Positions 23,673 to 30,850 of a stretch of DNA of 37,058 nt are shown here, in pieces. The stretch spans positions 1 to 37,058 of the forward strand of contig DASVQP010000065.1 of NCBI GenBank assembly GCA_036389135.1, read 5' to 3'. The notes below the pieces were generated by a model. That model made no database searches and had not been told where the DNA came from. It was given only the letters and a program-made list of their open reading frames with translations. Numbering within the stretch: position 1 is the stretch's first letter; every line of letters starts with the position of its first letter. Source of the DNA: Longimicrobium sp. GTDB lineage: Bacteria > Gemmatimonadota > Gemmatimonadetes > Longimicrobiales > Longimicrobiaceae. The position numbers were made by a program, and so were the translations under genes.

Positions 23673-24183
23673 AGCCGCTGATCATTTGCGAAGGCACCAG
23701 CGTCGGTACCAGGATCTCGTACTTCCTCGCGACGAGACGGCGCTCCTTGACCACAGGATCGCTCCAGTCAAGTCGGGTATACACCGCTTCAAGATCAAGT
23801 TGTTCCAGCGCTTCCGAAAGGCTTAGGGTTTCCACACCACTCTTGTTCGATACATCCGCAGTGAAGAGAACGCCAGGTGTGTGGAGTACTTCCGCCGCGA
23901 TTCGCAGGAACACGCTCGACTCGATCCTTCCGTCCTCCCGCGCACGGTACTCCATTGGGTGCTCTTTCATCAGGCAGAGATGCACGTACTCATCCAACCC
24001 CACGCGATGATCTGCATCGTGGCTCCAATCGTTTCCACCCGGAGCTACGGATTGGATACCCCGCTGCTGTAGTTCCGCCCACGATAGCAGCCCGTGCTGA
24101 CGTATAGAAGGGAGATTTCGGGTGTCAGTGAAGTGGTAGAACTCTCTAACCGAGAATCGTCCCAGTAACATTTTGGCTCTCAT
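23665..24183 (-). CDS. DarT-like DNA ADP-ribosyltransferase toxin
   Basis: A 172-residue protein with DarT (DUF4433) features: EFYHFTDTRNLPSIRQHGLL at the NAD-binding start (His17, Thr19), GLDEYVHLCLMKEHPMEYRA in the middle, VLFTADVSNKSGV, and RKYEILVPTLVP, whose Glu156 is the expected catalytic glutamate. DarT enzymes transfer ADP-ribose from NAD+ to bases in DNA and act as toxins or phage-abortive effectors. It lies upstream of and overlaps the NADAR-type gene, the usual toxin-then-antitoxin order. ATG 24183 and the in-frame ATG 24171 are both possible; neither has a strong Shine-Dalgarno. Confidence 0.82.
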   Translation of the reverse strand: MRAKMLLGRFSVREFYHFTDTRNLPSIRQHGLLSWAELQQRGIQSVAPGGNDWSHDADHRVGLDEYVHLCLMKEHPMEYRAREDGRIESSVFLRIAAEVLHTPGVLFTADVSNKSGVETLSLSEALEQLDLEAVYTRLDWSDPVVKERRLVARKYEILVPTLVPSQMISGYD

Positions 24184-24237
24184 CGATGGGGGATGGGAAA
24201 ATGCCTGCTACACTTGCGGGTTCGGGAGAGAACGCTG

Positions 24238-24277
24238 ATCAGGCGTGTAGTGCCACTCATCAGGCGTGTAGTGCCAC
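24238..24277. repeat. 19-bp direct repeat, two copies 21 bp apart
   Basis: ATCAGGCGTGTAGTGCCAC occurs at 24238-24256 and 24259-24277, at the 3' end of the small gene pair and about 55-95 bp upstream of the DarT-like start. It could be an operator for the toxin-antitoxin module or a slippage duplication. Confidence 0.7.
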
Positions 24278-24478
24278 ACGCTCGTGCAGGCATAATTGCT
24301 CAGCACTTAGTGAGGCGTACCTTGGGTTGCAGACGGCACAAGGGGAATCTTCTGCCGCGATCATCAAGACCGTCTCTTCTCCATGGAACAAAATAGCGCC
24401 CCACTCTGGTGCCGCTCTGTACAGGACCGCATGGTCACTGTCTTGTGGAGCGATAGCCTCTAGTAGCGGCTGAATCAT
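24260..24478 (-). CDS. Small hypothetical protein, coupled to the upstream gene
   Basis: A 72-residue protein (MIQPLLEAIAPQDSDHAVLY...). Cys-x-x-Cys (CAVC) occurs in the middle. Its ATG overlaps the TGA of the preceding gene (ATGA at 24475-24478), so the two form a translationally coupled pair. The stop falls inside the 19-bp direct repeat. No family recognised. Confidence 0.5.
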   Translation of the reverse strand: MIQPLLEAIAPQDSDHAVLYRAAPEWGAILFHGEETVLMIAAEDSPCAVCNPRYASLSAEQLCLHERVALHA

Positions 24479-24696
24479 CCGCCCTTGTGCTTTGGCTTTC
24501 CGCTCATGACTCGTTCGGTCTGACCACGCTTGTACGCAAGCTGCCTCGCTTGGTACTTCTCCGTACTCTCGAACCAGCCTTGCCCTCCGGTTGTTGAGTA
24601 GTACTCACCGTTACGCCCGTTCTCCAGACTTTCCTGATACTGCTTGTCGTGCGCGAGCATCAACTCCTTCTCGCGATCGCTTAATGGATAAGACAT
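24475..24696 (-). CDS. Small hypothetical protein
   Basis: A 73-residue hydrophilic protein starting MSYPLSDREKELMLAHDKQY, with a basic C-terminus (ERVMSGKPKHKGG). ATG 24696 is preferred over 24708 because GGAGG lies 5 nt upstream. Gln/Tyr/Arg-rich helices suggest a nucleic-acid- or protein-binding adaptor, but no family is recognised. It is the first gene of the coupled pair and the closest island gene to the intact cyanophycinase end. Confidence 0.55.
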   Translation of the reverse strand: MSYPLSDREKELMLAHDKQYQESLENGRNGEYYSTTGGQGWFESTEKYQARQLAYKRGQTERVMSGKPKHKGG

Positions 24697-24828
24697 CATA
24701 CCCTCCATGGTGGTGTTGAGGAATTCCAGTGGCCTTGAGATCGCCCCGACACAAAGTACGCGATAATCCTTATAGGGTCAATTCCAACAGCGCGGACGCG
24801 CTTACTACGAAGAGTGTGAGCCAAATAG

Positions 24829-25755
24829 CTACCCCGCCGCCCCGTCCCCCCGCAGCACCTCGGTGGCGGTGTTGGCGGTGCGGGCTTCGAGGAGGGTCTC
24901 CAGCTCGCGCTCGCGGAGGTTGAAGGTGTAGCCGGCGCCGACGATGCCCACGCGCAGGTAGCTGAGCGTGAGGGGGACGCCCTCCATGCACGCGTCGGCG
25001 TTGTCGAAGCGCACGCCGCGGCCGTCGACAAAGGTGACGGAGCCGCGGCCGACGACTTCGCCCAGGTGCCCGCGGATTATGATGCCCGTGTCCTCGTCGA
25101 TGCCCAGGCCCATGAGCTCGGCGTTGCGGGCTATTACCATGAAGAGGCGCTGAAGGCGGCGGCGCTGCGTGAAGTGCGTGTCGATGACGGCGCGGAAGCC
25201 CAGCAGGCCGAAGCCGGGGCCCAGGTGCAGCTGCTGCATCTGGCCGTACTCGTCCGGCTCGCCGCCGGCGAGGATGGTCTCGGTGAGGGCGGCGGCGCCG
25301 GCGCTGGTGCCGCAGATGACGCCGCCGCAGCCGTACAGGTCGCTGATGGCGTGGCCCACGCGCGAGCCGGCCAGCGTCGTCACCAGGTGCACCTGGTCGC
25401 CGCCGCCCAGGAAGACGCCGTCGGCCTCGGCGATCATGCGCGCGACGGCGCGGTCCTGCGCGCGGTCGCGGGAGTCGACGATGGGGATGGCGACGTCGCG
25501 CACGCCGGCGGTGGCGAAGGCGCGGATCCAGTCGTTGGCGGACTCCACCGGCTCGTGCGAGGCGGTGGTGAGGCCCACGATCTTGCCGCCCCCGCCGCGC
25601 GCGCGGCACAGCTCGATGAACGACCTGAACGCCGCCCCCTCGGGATCGCACGCGCCGCCGATCAGCACCAGGACGCCCGTGTGGCGGTCCGTGCGCCGGC
25701 GCGTTGGGATGTCCGCCTGCTCGCTTTCGTTCGCTTCCCCGACCTCAGCCGACAT
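24829..25755 (-). CDS. cphB: Cyanophycinase (S51 serine peptidase family)
   Basis: A 308-residue protein. The nucleophile elbow CGTSAGAAAL places the catalytic serine at Ser151; FLGGGDQVHL (115-124) and DTHFTQRRRLQRLF (His194) are other conserved cyanophycinase features. The enzyme cleaves cyanophycin to beta-Asp-Arg dipeptides and acts intracellularly. ATG 25755 overlaps the TGA of the CphA-like gene (TGATG), so the two are translationally coupled. An open frame running back to 27027 is read-through of the neighbour. Its 3' terminal 220-285 bp is duplicated at 16618-16837 and 18278-18562. The accessory island begins right after the stop codon. Confidence 0.93.
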   Translation of the reverse strand: MSAEVGEANESEQADIPTRRRTDRHTGVLVLIGGACDPEGAAFRSFIELCRARGGGGKIVGLTTASHEPVESANDWIRAFATAGVRDVAIPIVDSRDRAQDRAVARMIAEADGVFLGGGDQVHLVTTLAGSRVGHAISDLYGCGGVICGTSAGAAALTETILAGGEPDEYGQMQQLHLGPGFGLLGFRAVIDTHFTQRRRLQRLFMVIARNAELMGLGIDEDTGIIIRGHLGEVVGRGSVTFVDGRGVRFDNADACMEGVPLTLSYLRVGIVGAGYTFNLRERELETLLEARTANTATEVLRGDGAAG

Positions 25756-26801
25756 CAGCTTTCCCCATTGAGCTGCCGCAGCGAGCGCGCGGCCAGCGCC
25801 GCCGCCACCTGCGCCGCCACGGGCACGTCGGGAAGGAGCTCGCCGTCGTCCATCGTCTCGCCGCCCATGTCGATCACGATGCGGCCGTCGCGCACCAGCG
25901 CTACGGAGTGGGCTACGCGCGTGTCGCGCGCCCGCACCCGGTCGCGGGTGGTGAAGACGGCCACCAGGCATCCAGCATCGCGGGCGCGGTCCTGCACCTC
26001 CCACTCCTCCACGGGGCAAACCAGCACTCCGCCGCGCCGCACGCCGTCCGCCAGAACGGAGACGAGCTGCCGCGCGCGCTCCTCGTCGCGGTAGCGCTCC
26101 GGCACATCCACCGGGTCCGCGTCCAGAACGATGGCCACGTCGGAGCGGCTGTAGGGGAGCCCGGCGTTGAGGAGATACGAGGGCGCCACGTCCACCACCA
26201 GCTCGTCGCCGCCGATGCCGCGGCGGGCCAGCTCGTCGCGCACCTCGGCGCGGCCGTCGCCGCCGGTTATGCCACAGAGCACCTTCTGGTGGAGCGCGGG
26301 GACGTCCGGGGTGGCCTTGAGCGACTCCAGCTCGGCCACGGCGTAGTCCACCGTCTCCAGCTCTCCGGCGAAGGCGCGCTGCACCACCTCCAGCGCCAGG
26401 GCGGCGGAGCGCGTGCCGACCTCGGCATGGAAGTGCTCGAAGACGACGGTGTACTCCCCCTCGCGGTCGCCGCCGCGGGCGCGGCCGAAGCCGACGTCGT
26501 GCCCCACCATCGTCTGCAGCTCCAGCCCCACGTGCTCGGCGATGTGCGGCGCGTACGTCCCCCGGCGCAGGCGCGTGATGAAGCCGCCGCGCTCGCCGAT
26601 GCTGCAGCGGTGCTCGCGGAGGCCGGGGAGCGCCTTCACCAGCGCGTCGGTGAAGCCGGGGACCTCGGCGGAGGAGATCTCGTCGTACTCGCCTACCGCC
26701 ACGTCCAGCCGCGTGATGGGTCGCGTGGACCAGAAGTTGGCGCCGCGCAGCGAGCGGAGCGAGACCAGGCGGATCTCGGCGTAGGGGTCCGGGCGGGTCA
26801 C
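25755..26801 (-). CDS. Catalytically degenerate CphA-like protein (N-domain + Mur-ligase remnant)
   Basis: A 348-residue protein; GTG 26801 is chosen because the frame upstream runs into heptanucleotide repeats. Residues 10-145 align with the N-terminal domain of the CphA encoded next door (SLRGANFWSTRPITRLDVAV; GGFITRLRRGTYAPHIAEHV; GLELQTMVGHDVGFGR). Residues about 175-260 resemble CphA's Mur-ligase domain: GITGGDGRAEV (177-187) replaces the P-loop AITGTNGKTTT, and LLNAGLPYSRSDVAIVLDAD corresponds to LLRAGLGFDEADVGVVLNVS. The whole ATP-grasp domain is absent, and the P-loop lysine and threonine are replaced. I infer a non-catalytic paralogue that may bind polymer or modulate CphA or CphB. 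It is coupled to cphB. Confidence 0.75.
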   Translation of the reverse strand: MTRPDPYAEIRLVSLRSLRGANFWSTRPITRLDVAVGEYDEISSAEVPGFTDALVKALPGLREHRCSIGERGGFITRLRRGTYAPHIAEHVGLELQTMVGHDVGFGRARGGDREGEYTVVFEHFHAEVGTRSAALALEVVQRAFAGELETVDYAVAELESLKATPDVPALHQKVLCGITGGDGRAEVRDELARRGIGGDELVVDVAPSYLLNAGLPYSRSDVAIVLDADPVDVPERYRDEERARQLVSVLADGVRRGGVLVCPVEEWEVQDRARDAGCLVAVFTTRDRVRARDTRVAHSVALVRDGRIVIDMGGETMDDGELLPDVPVAAQVAAALAARSLRQLNGES

Positions 26802-26810
26802 GGAACTGCC

Positions 26811-27024
26811 GGGAATGGGGAATGGGGAATGGGGAATCGCAGGAGACAGGGGAATGGGGAATGGGGAATGGGGAATCGCGGGAAGCAGGGGAAAGCGTAC
26901 AGGGGTAGGGATCCGTGGCCGGAGGCCAGGCACGCGCGCGCCCGGCTCCGGAGCGCGCCTTCCGCCGCGAAACCCGGCACGGCGGGCAGTTCACCCATTC
27001 CCCATTCCCCATTCCCCATTCCCC
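26811..27024. repeat. Heptanucleotide repeats in opposing orientation between cphA and the CphA-like gene
   Basis: GGGGAAT arrays occupy about 26811-26837 and 26849-26876; the complementary ATTCCCC array occupies about 26995-27024. The opposing arrays could fold into a long stem in the mRNA across this 259-bp gap within the otherwise compact cph operon. The unit is the same as in the repeat at 2510-2583. Confidence 0.9.
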
Positions 27025-27060
27025 CACCCACCGCCGCCAGCCCCCGCTCCGACCCCCTCA

Positions 27061-29721
27061 TCACGCCGCCGCCGGCTCGCCGACCCGGGCCTGCACCGCC
27101 GCCAGAACGCCCGGCACGTCGTCGGCCAGAACCACCATCAGGTCATCCTTCTCCAGCATCCCCAGGCCGCGCTCCAGGGCTTCCATTTCGTCCACGATCT
27201 GCTCGATGTTGTCGGCGGGCATGCCGCCCTCGCGCAGGCCGTCGACGATCAGGCCGGTGATCTCCAGGTTGCCGCGGCCGCGCGGGTTCTGGTCTTCCTT
27301 GACGACCGCCATGTCCAGCGTGGCGCAGATGCGGCCCACGGCGCGGATGTCCTCGTCGCGGCGGTCGCCGGGGGCGGTGATCAGGCCGATGCGGCGGCGG
27401 GCCGGGATGTTGGCCACCATCTCCATCAACCCTTCGAGAGCCGCGGCGTTGTGCGCGTAGTCCACCAGCACGCGCGCCTCGCCCACGCGAATGATGTTGA
27501 GCCGCCCCGGCGTCATGGACGGCGAGGGGAAGAACGACAGCAGCCCCGCGCGGATCGTGTCGTACCGCACCCCCTGCACGTACGCCGTGGCGATGGCCGC
27601 CAGGATGTTGCCCTGCTGGAAGCGCGCGGCCCCGCCCACCATCAGCGGCACCTCGGTGATGCGCGCGATGGGGATGCGCAGCCGCCCGCGCCGGATCACG
27701 AACTCGCTGTCCTCGATGCGCACCCCGATGCCGCCGCGCGTGATGTGGTCCTCGAACTTCCGGTTCTCCCCCGGCTGCGCGGTGGAGAAGAGGACGATGT
27801 CCGCCCCCGTCTTGTCGCGCATGGCGTAGACGAGCGGCTCGTCCGCGTTGAGCACCGCGTGCCCCTCGCGCTTCACCACCGCCGCGATCACCGCCTTCAC
27901 CTCGGCCAGCTGCTCCACCGTGTTGATGCCGCGCAGCCCCAGGTGGTCGGCCGAGACGTTGAGGACCACGCCCACGTCCGCCTCGTCGAAGCCCAGCCCC
28001 GCGCGCAGCAGCCCGCCGCGCGCCGTCTCCAGCACCGCCACCTCCACGGTTGGGTTGCTGAGGATGATGTTGGCCGAGAAGGGGCCCGTCATGTCCCCCT
28101 CCATCACCTGCCGGTTCTGCAGGTACACGCCGTCCGTCGTCGTGAAGCCGACCGTCTTCCCCGTCTGGCGGAAGAGGTGCGCGGTGAGGCGCGTGGTCGT
28201 CGTCTTCCCGTTCGTCCCGGTGATGGCGATCACGGGGATGGTGAACGGCGTCCCCGGCGGGTACAGCATGTCGATGATGGGCGCGCCCACGTTGCGCGGC
28301 GTCCCCTCGCTGGGGTGCGAGTGCATGCGCAGCCCCGGCGCGGCGTTGACCTCGATGATCACCGCCCCGTTCTCGCGGAAAGGCACCGAGATGTCCGGCG
28401 ACAGCACGTCGATCCCCGCGATGTCCAGCCCCACGATCCCCGCGGCCATCTCGCACGCCGTAACGTTGTCGGGGTGCATCTCGTCCGTCCGGTCCACCGA
28501 GGTGCCGCCGGTGGAGAGGTTCGCCGTGGCGCGCAGCAGCACCTGCTCCCCCGCGGCGGGCACGTGGTCCACGCTCAGCCCGCTCTTCTCCAGGTACGCG
28601 TCCGTGAGCCGGTCGTCCGGGAGGTGGGTGAGGATCTTGGTGTGCCCCCGGCCGCGGCGCGGGTCCTCGTTTGCCTTGCGGATCAGCTCGCGCACAGTGT
28701 GCGTTCCGTCGCCGATCACGTGGGCGGGGACGCGCTCGGCCACCGCCGCCAGCTTGCCGTCCACCACCAGCACGCGGTGGTCGCGGCCGGTCACGAAGCG
28801 CTCGATCACCATCCTGCGCCCCATGTCCTTGTTGGCCTCCCAGGCGCGGCGCAGCGCGTCGTGGTCGTCCAGACGGCCGCTGATGCCGCGGCCGTGCGAT
28901 GCGTCGAGCGGCTTCAGGATCAGCGGGTAGCCGATCTCCTCCGCCAGCTCGATGGCGCGCTCCACGCTGCTCGCGATCCCGCCCTGCGGCACAGGGAGGC
29001 CGATGTTGCCCAGCACGCGCCGCGTGTCGTCCTTGTCCTGCGCGATCTCCACGGCGATGGCGCTGGTGTAGTCCGACATGGCGGCCTGCACGCGGCGCAG
29101 GTTCTTCCCCAGCCCCAGCTGCACCAGCGAGTACGAGTTGAGGCGCCGCACCGGGATGCCGCGCCGGCGCGCCTCCTCCACGATCGCGGCCGTCGAGGGC
29201 CCCAGGCGCACGCTCTCCAGCAGGTCGTGGAGGTCCTCGATCATCTCCTCCACGTCGATCTCGTCGCCGGTCATGCACGCCTTCACCAGCCGCACGGCTT
29301 CGCGCACGGACTGGAGCCCCACGTCCTCCTCCTCGTACGCCACGATCAGCCACCACACCCCCTCGTCGCCCGAGGCCACCACGCGCCCGAACGACACGTC
29401 GGAGCCGGCGAGCGTCTGCAGCTCGAGCGACACGTGCTCCAGGATGTGGGGGAGGTGGGTACCCTCTTCCAGGCGCGCCACGAAGCCGCCCTCGGTGCCG
29501 CGCGAGCACGGGTGCTCGCGCAGCGTGGGAAGGGCCGCCACCAGCCGCTCGCTGAAGCCGGGGAACTGGCTGGAGGGTACGTCCTCCAGTGTCCCGAGCC
29601 GCACGTCGCAGGCGATGACGGGGGCGAGGCGCCAGAAGTTGGGGCCGCGAACGGCGCGCAACCGCGAGACCCGGAGCTGGTCCGGGTCCACGGCCGCGGC
29701 CTGGAGTTGGGCTTCAGCCAT
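27061..29721 (-). CDS. cphA: Cyanophycin synthetase
   Basis: An 886-residue protein, a normal CphA length. There is an N-terminal domain (about 1-160), then an ATP-grasp domain (about 215-480; YPLILKPLDASHGRGISGR, IIEVNAAPGLRMH). A Mur-ligase-like domain follows, with P-loop AITGTNGKTTTTR at about 495-507, LETARGGLLRAGLGFDEADV, and the C-terminal DYAHNAAALEGL. CphA adds Asp to the backbone and Arg to the side chain using ATP, building cyanophycin from a primer; in some bacteria the second residue differs. It is followed on the same strand by the CphA-like gene and cphB, forming a synthesis/degradation locus. ATG 29721 has no obvious Shine-Dalgarno. Confidence 0.95.
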   Translation of the reverse strand: MAEAQLQAAAVDPDQLRVSRLRAVRGPNFWRLAPVIACDVRLGTLEDVPSSQFPGFSERLVAALPTLREHPCSRGTEGGFVARLEEGTHLPHILEHVSLELQTLAGSDVSFGRVVASGDEGVWWLIVAYEEEDVGLQSVREAVRLVKACMTGDEIDVEEMIEDLHDLLESVRLGPSTAAIVEEARRRGIPVRRLNSYSLVQLGLGKNLRRVQAAMSDYTSAIAVEIAQDKDDTRRVLGNIGLPVPQGGIASSVERAIELAEEIGYPLILKPLDASHGRGISGRLDDHDALRRAWEANKDMGRRMVIERFVTGRDHRVLVVDGKLAAVAERVPAHVIGDGTHTVRELIRKANEDPRRGRGHTKILTHLPDDRLTDAYLEKSGLSVDHVPAAGEQVLLRATANLSTGGTSVDRTDEMHPDNVTACEMAAGIVGLDIAGIDVLSPDISVPFRENGAVIIEVNAAPGLRMHSHPSEGTPRNVGAPIIDMLYPPGTPFTIPVIAITGTNGKTTTTRLTAHLFRQTGKTVGFTTTDGVYLQNRQVMEGDMTGPFSANIILSNPTVEVAVLETARGGLLRAGLGFDEADVGVVLNVSADHLGLRGINTVEQLAEVKAVIAAVVKREGHAVLNADEPLVYAMRDKTGADIVLFSTAQPGENRKFEDHITRGGIGVRIEDSEFVIRRGRLRIPIARITEVPLMVGGAARFQQGNILAAIATAYVQGVRYDTIRAGLLSFFPSPSMTPGRLNIIRVGEARVLVDYAHNAAALEGLMEMVANIPARRRIGLITAPGDRRDEDIRAVGRICATLDMAVVKEDQNPRGRGNLEITGLIVDGLREGGMPADNIEQIVDEMEALERGLGMLEKDDLMVVLADDVPGVLAAVQARVGEPAAA

Positions 29722-30041
29722 TAAGCTAGACGGTCAGGACGGGTGAGTGGGCTCAGCTGCGCGAGTCGTGTGCGGCCCATGCTTCCGGGGCGGGCCGGCC
29801 GCCGCCGCGCGCCGGTGTGGCGGCCACGTTGCGCGTGCTCTCTTCCGCGCAGCAGTCGATCCGCCGTCCGTAGGGGCGGTCGCCTCGCGGGGCATCACGC
29901 CGGTCGTTTTCTTCTCGTGCCGTGTACATGTTCGCCACCGTCGTGGAGGTCCCATCGTGTTGCACCGCCGGGCCGCACAGGCCCCGCGGGACGTGCCACG
30001 GGGCGCAGAAAGGATGCCATGGGTGGAACACGCGGGCGTGG
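29722..30041. other. Intergenic region upstream of cphA
   Basis: Space between cphA and the transposase gene, both on the minus strand. No convincing gene. TCCGTAGGGGCGGTCGCC near 29865-29885 resembles a half REP element. The cphA promoter should lie here but no clear boxes were found. Confidence 0.45.
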
Positions 30042-30668
30042 TCACCGCTCCTCATCATCCGCCCACTGCCCCGGGTTCTCCGCCACGTACCTCCTCGCCC
30101 GCCCCACCCTGTCGTCATCCCGCAGCACCCTCTCGAAGTAGTTGCGCTGCCATGCGAACCCCGAATCGGCCTCCCTCCGGATCCTGATCGCCGACGCCGC
30201 CCTGAAGGTCCGCACCACCTCCCCCCACGTCACCGCCCTATGGACGTGTGGCGATGCCTCCGTAGGGGCGCGATTTATCGCGCCCTCCCCAGAGGCGTGC
30301 TGGTGGCCTGTATCCGGCTCGGATGCACCACCCGTTGGCACATCGACGGATAGAGCAGGTCCCTCGGTCGGACAGGCGGTGGGCGCGATAAATCGCGCCC
30401 CTACCATAAAGATCGTTGCGTGGAAGTGGTTCGGCATGACAACCGAGGTGTCGAGCCGAATCCCGGCGAAGCGGATGGGCAGAGAGGCCCAGCAATCCGC
30501 GACGATTTCACCCGATGCGGTCAGCCGCACCTCACCTTCGACGATTTCGGCAAGGGAGCACCGTCGCCCCGCGACGCAGAGGGTGACGAAGTATGCGCCG
30601 GGCATGCTGTAGTCATACTCGCGCAAGCGGATGGAGCGGCGCTGGTGCTGGTTGGGGTAGTAGGGCAT
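30042..30668 (-). CDS. REP-associated tyrosine transposase (RAYT) with in-frame REP pair
   Basis: A 208-residue Y1/HUH-type transposase related to IS200/IS605. The start RRSIRLREYDYSMPGAYFVT, the histidine motif VVMPNHFHATIF and the C-terminal FAWQRNYFERVLRDDDRVGR plus RYVAENPGQW are RAYT hallmarks; Tyr in WQRNYFE is the presumed nucleophile. Such enzymes process REP hairpins. The stretch between HFHATIFM and WGEVVRTFRAA is unusually long because an inverted pair of REP palindromes sits in the coding frame (30262-30404). It is translated as VGARFIAPT ... GAINRAPT without a stop. Whether the enzyme remains active is unknown. Confidence 0.88.
   Translation of the reverse strand: MPYYPNQHQRRSIRLREYDYSMPGAYFVTLCVAGRRCSLAEIVEGEVRLTASGEIVADCWASLPIRFAGIRLDTSVVMPNHFHATIFMVGARFIAPTACPTEGPALSVDVPTGGASEPDTGHQHASGEGAINRAPTEASPHVHRAVTWGEVVRTFRAASAIRIRREADSGFAWQRNYFERVLRDDDRVGRARRYVAENPGQWADDEER
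30262..30285 (-). repeat. REP palindrome inside the transposase gene (left)
   Basis: GTAGGGGCGCGATTTATCGC followed by GCCC; it is the inverse of the copy at 30381-30404. The pair is separated by 95 bp, forming a BIME-like inverted arrangement within a coding sequence. Confidence 0.85.
30381..30404 (+). repeat. REP palindrome inside the transposase gene (right)
   Basis: GGGCGCGATAAATCGCGCCC then CTAC; the core is identical to the intergenic element at 2470-2502. It contains a 9-bp stem with a 2-nt spacer. Confidence 0.88.
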
Positions 30669-30850
30669 GCGGGAAGATCGTCAGGCCGAGAAGGAGCTGG
30701 CGGATCTCACGAGATACCCCGGATCGCCTCCTCCGCGGTTGAGCCCCTTTCGTGCACGTTGCGTTTCAGCGGCCAGCGCGGCATCTATCTGTATCCCTCC
30801 TCGGCCGATTTCTCCGCAACGGCCTGCTTTCCTCCCGCACACCGGCCCCC

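Noticed and set aside
24829-27027. 732-codon frame ending as cyanophycinase
   Set aside because: The upstream 420 codons are an out-of-frame reading of the CphA-like gene and tandem repeats; the true start is the coupled ATG at 25755.
26815-29724. 969-codon plus-strand open frame opposite cphA
   Set aside because: Its product is rich in His, Arg, Ala and Val with no domain pattern, and it is exactly antisense to the unmistakable CphA sequence; a high-GC shadow frame.
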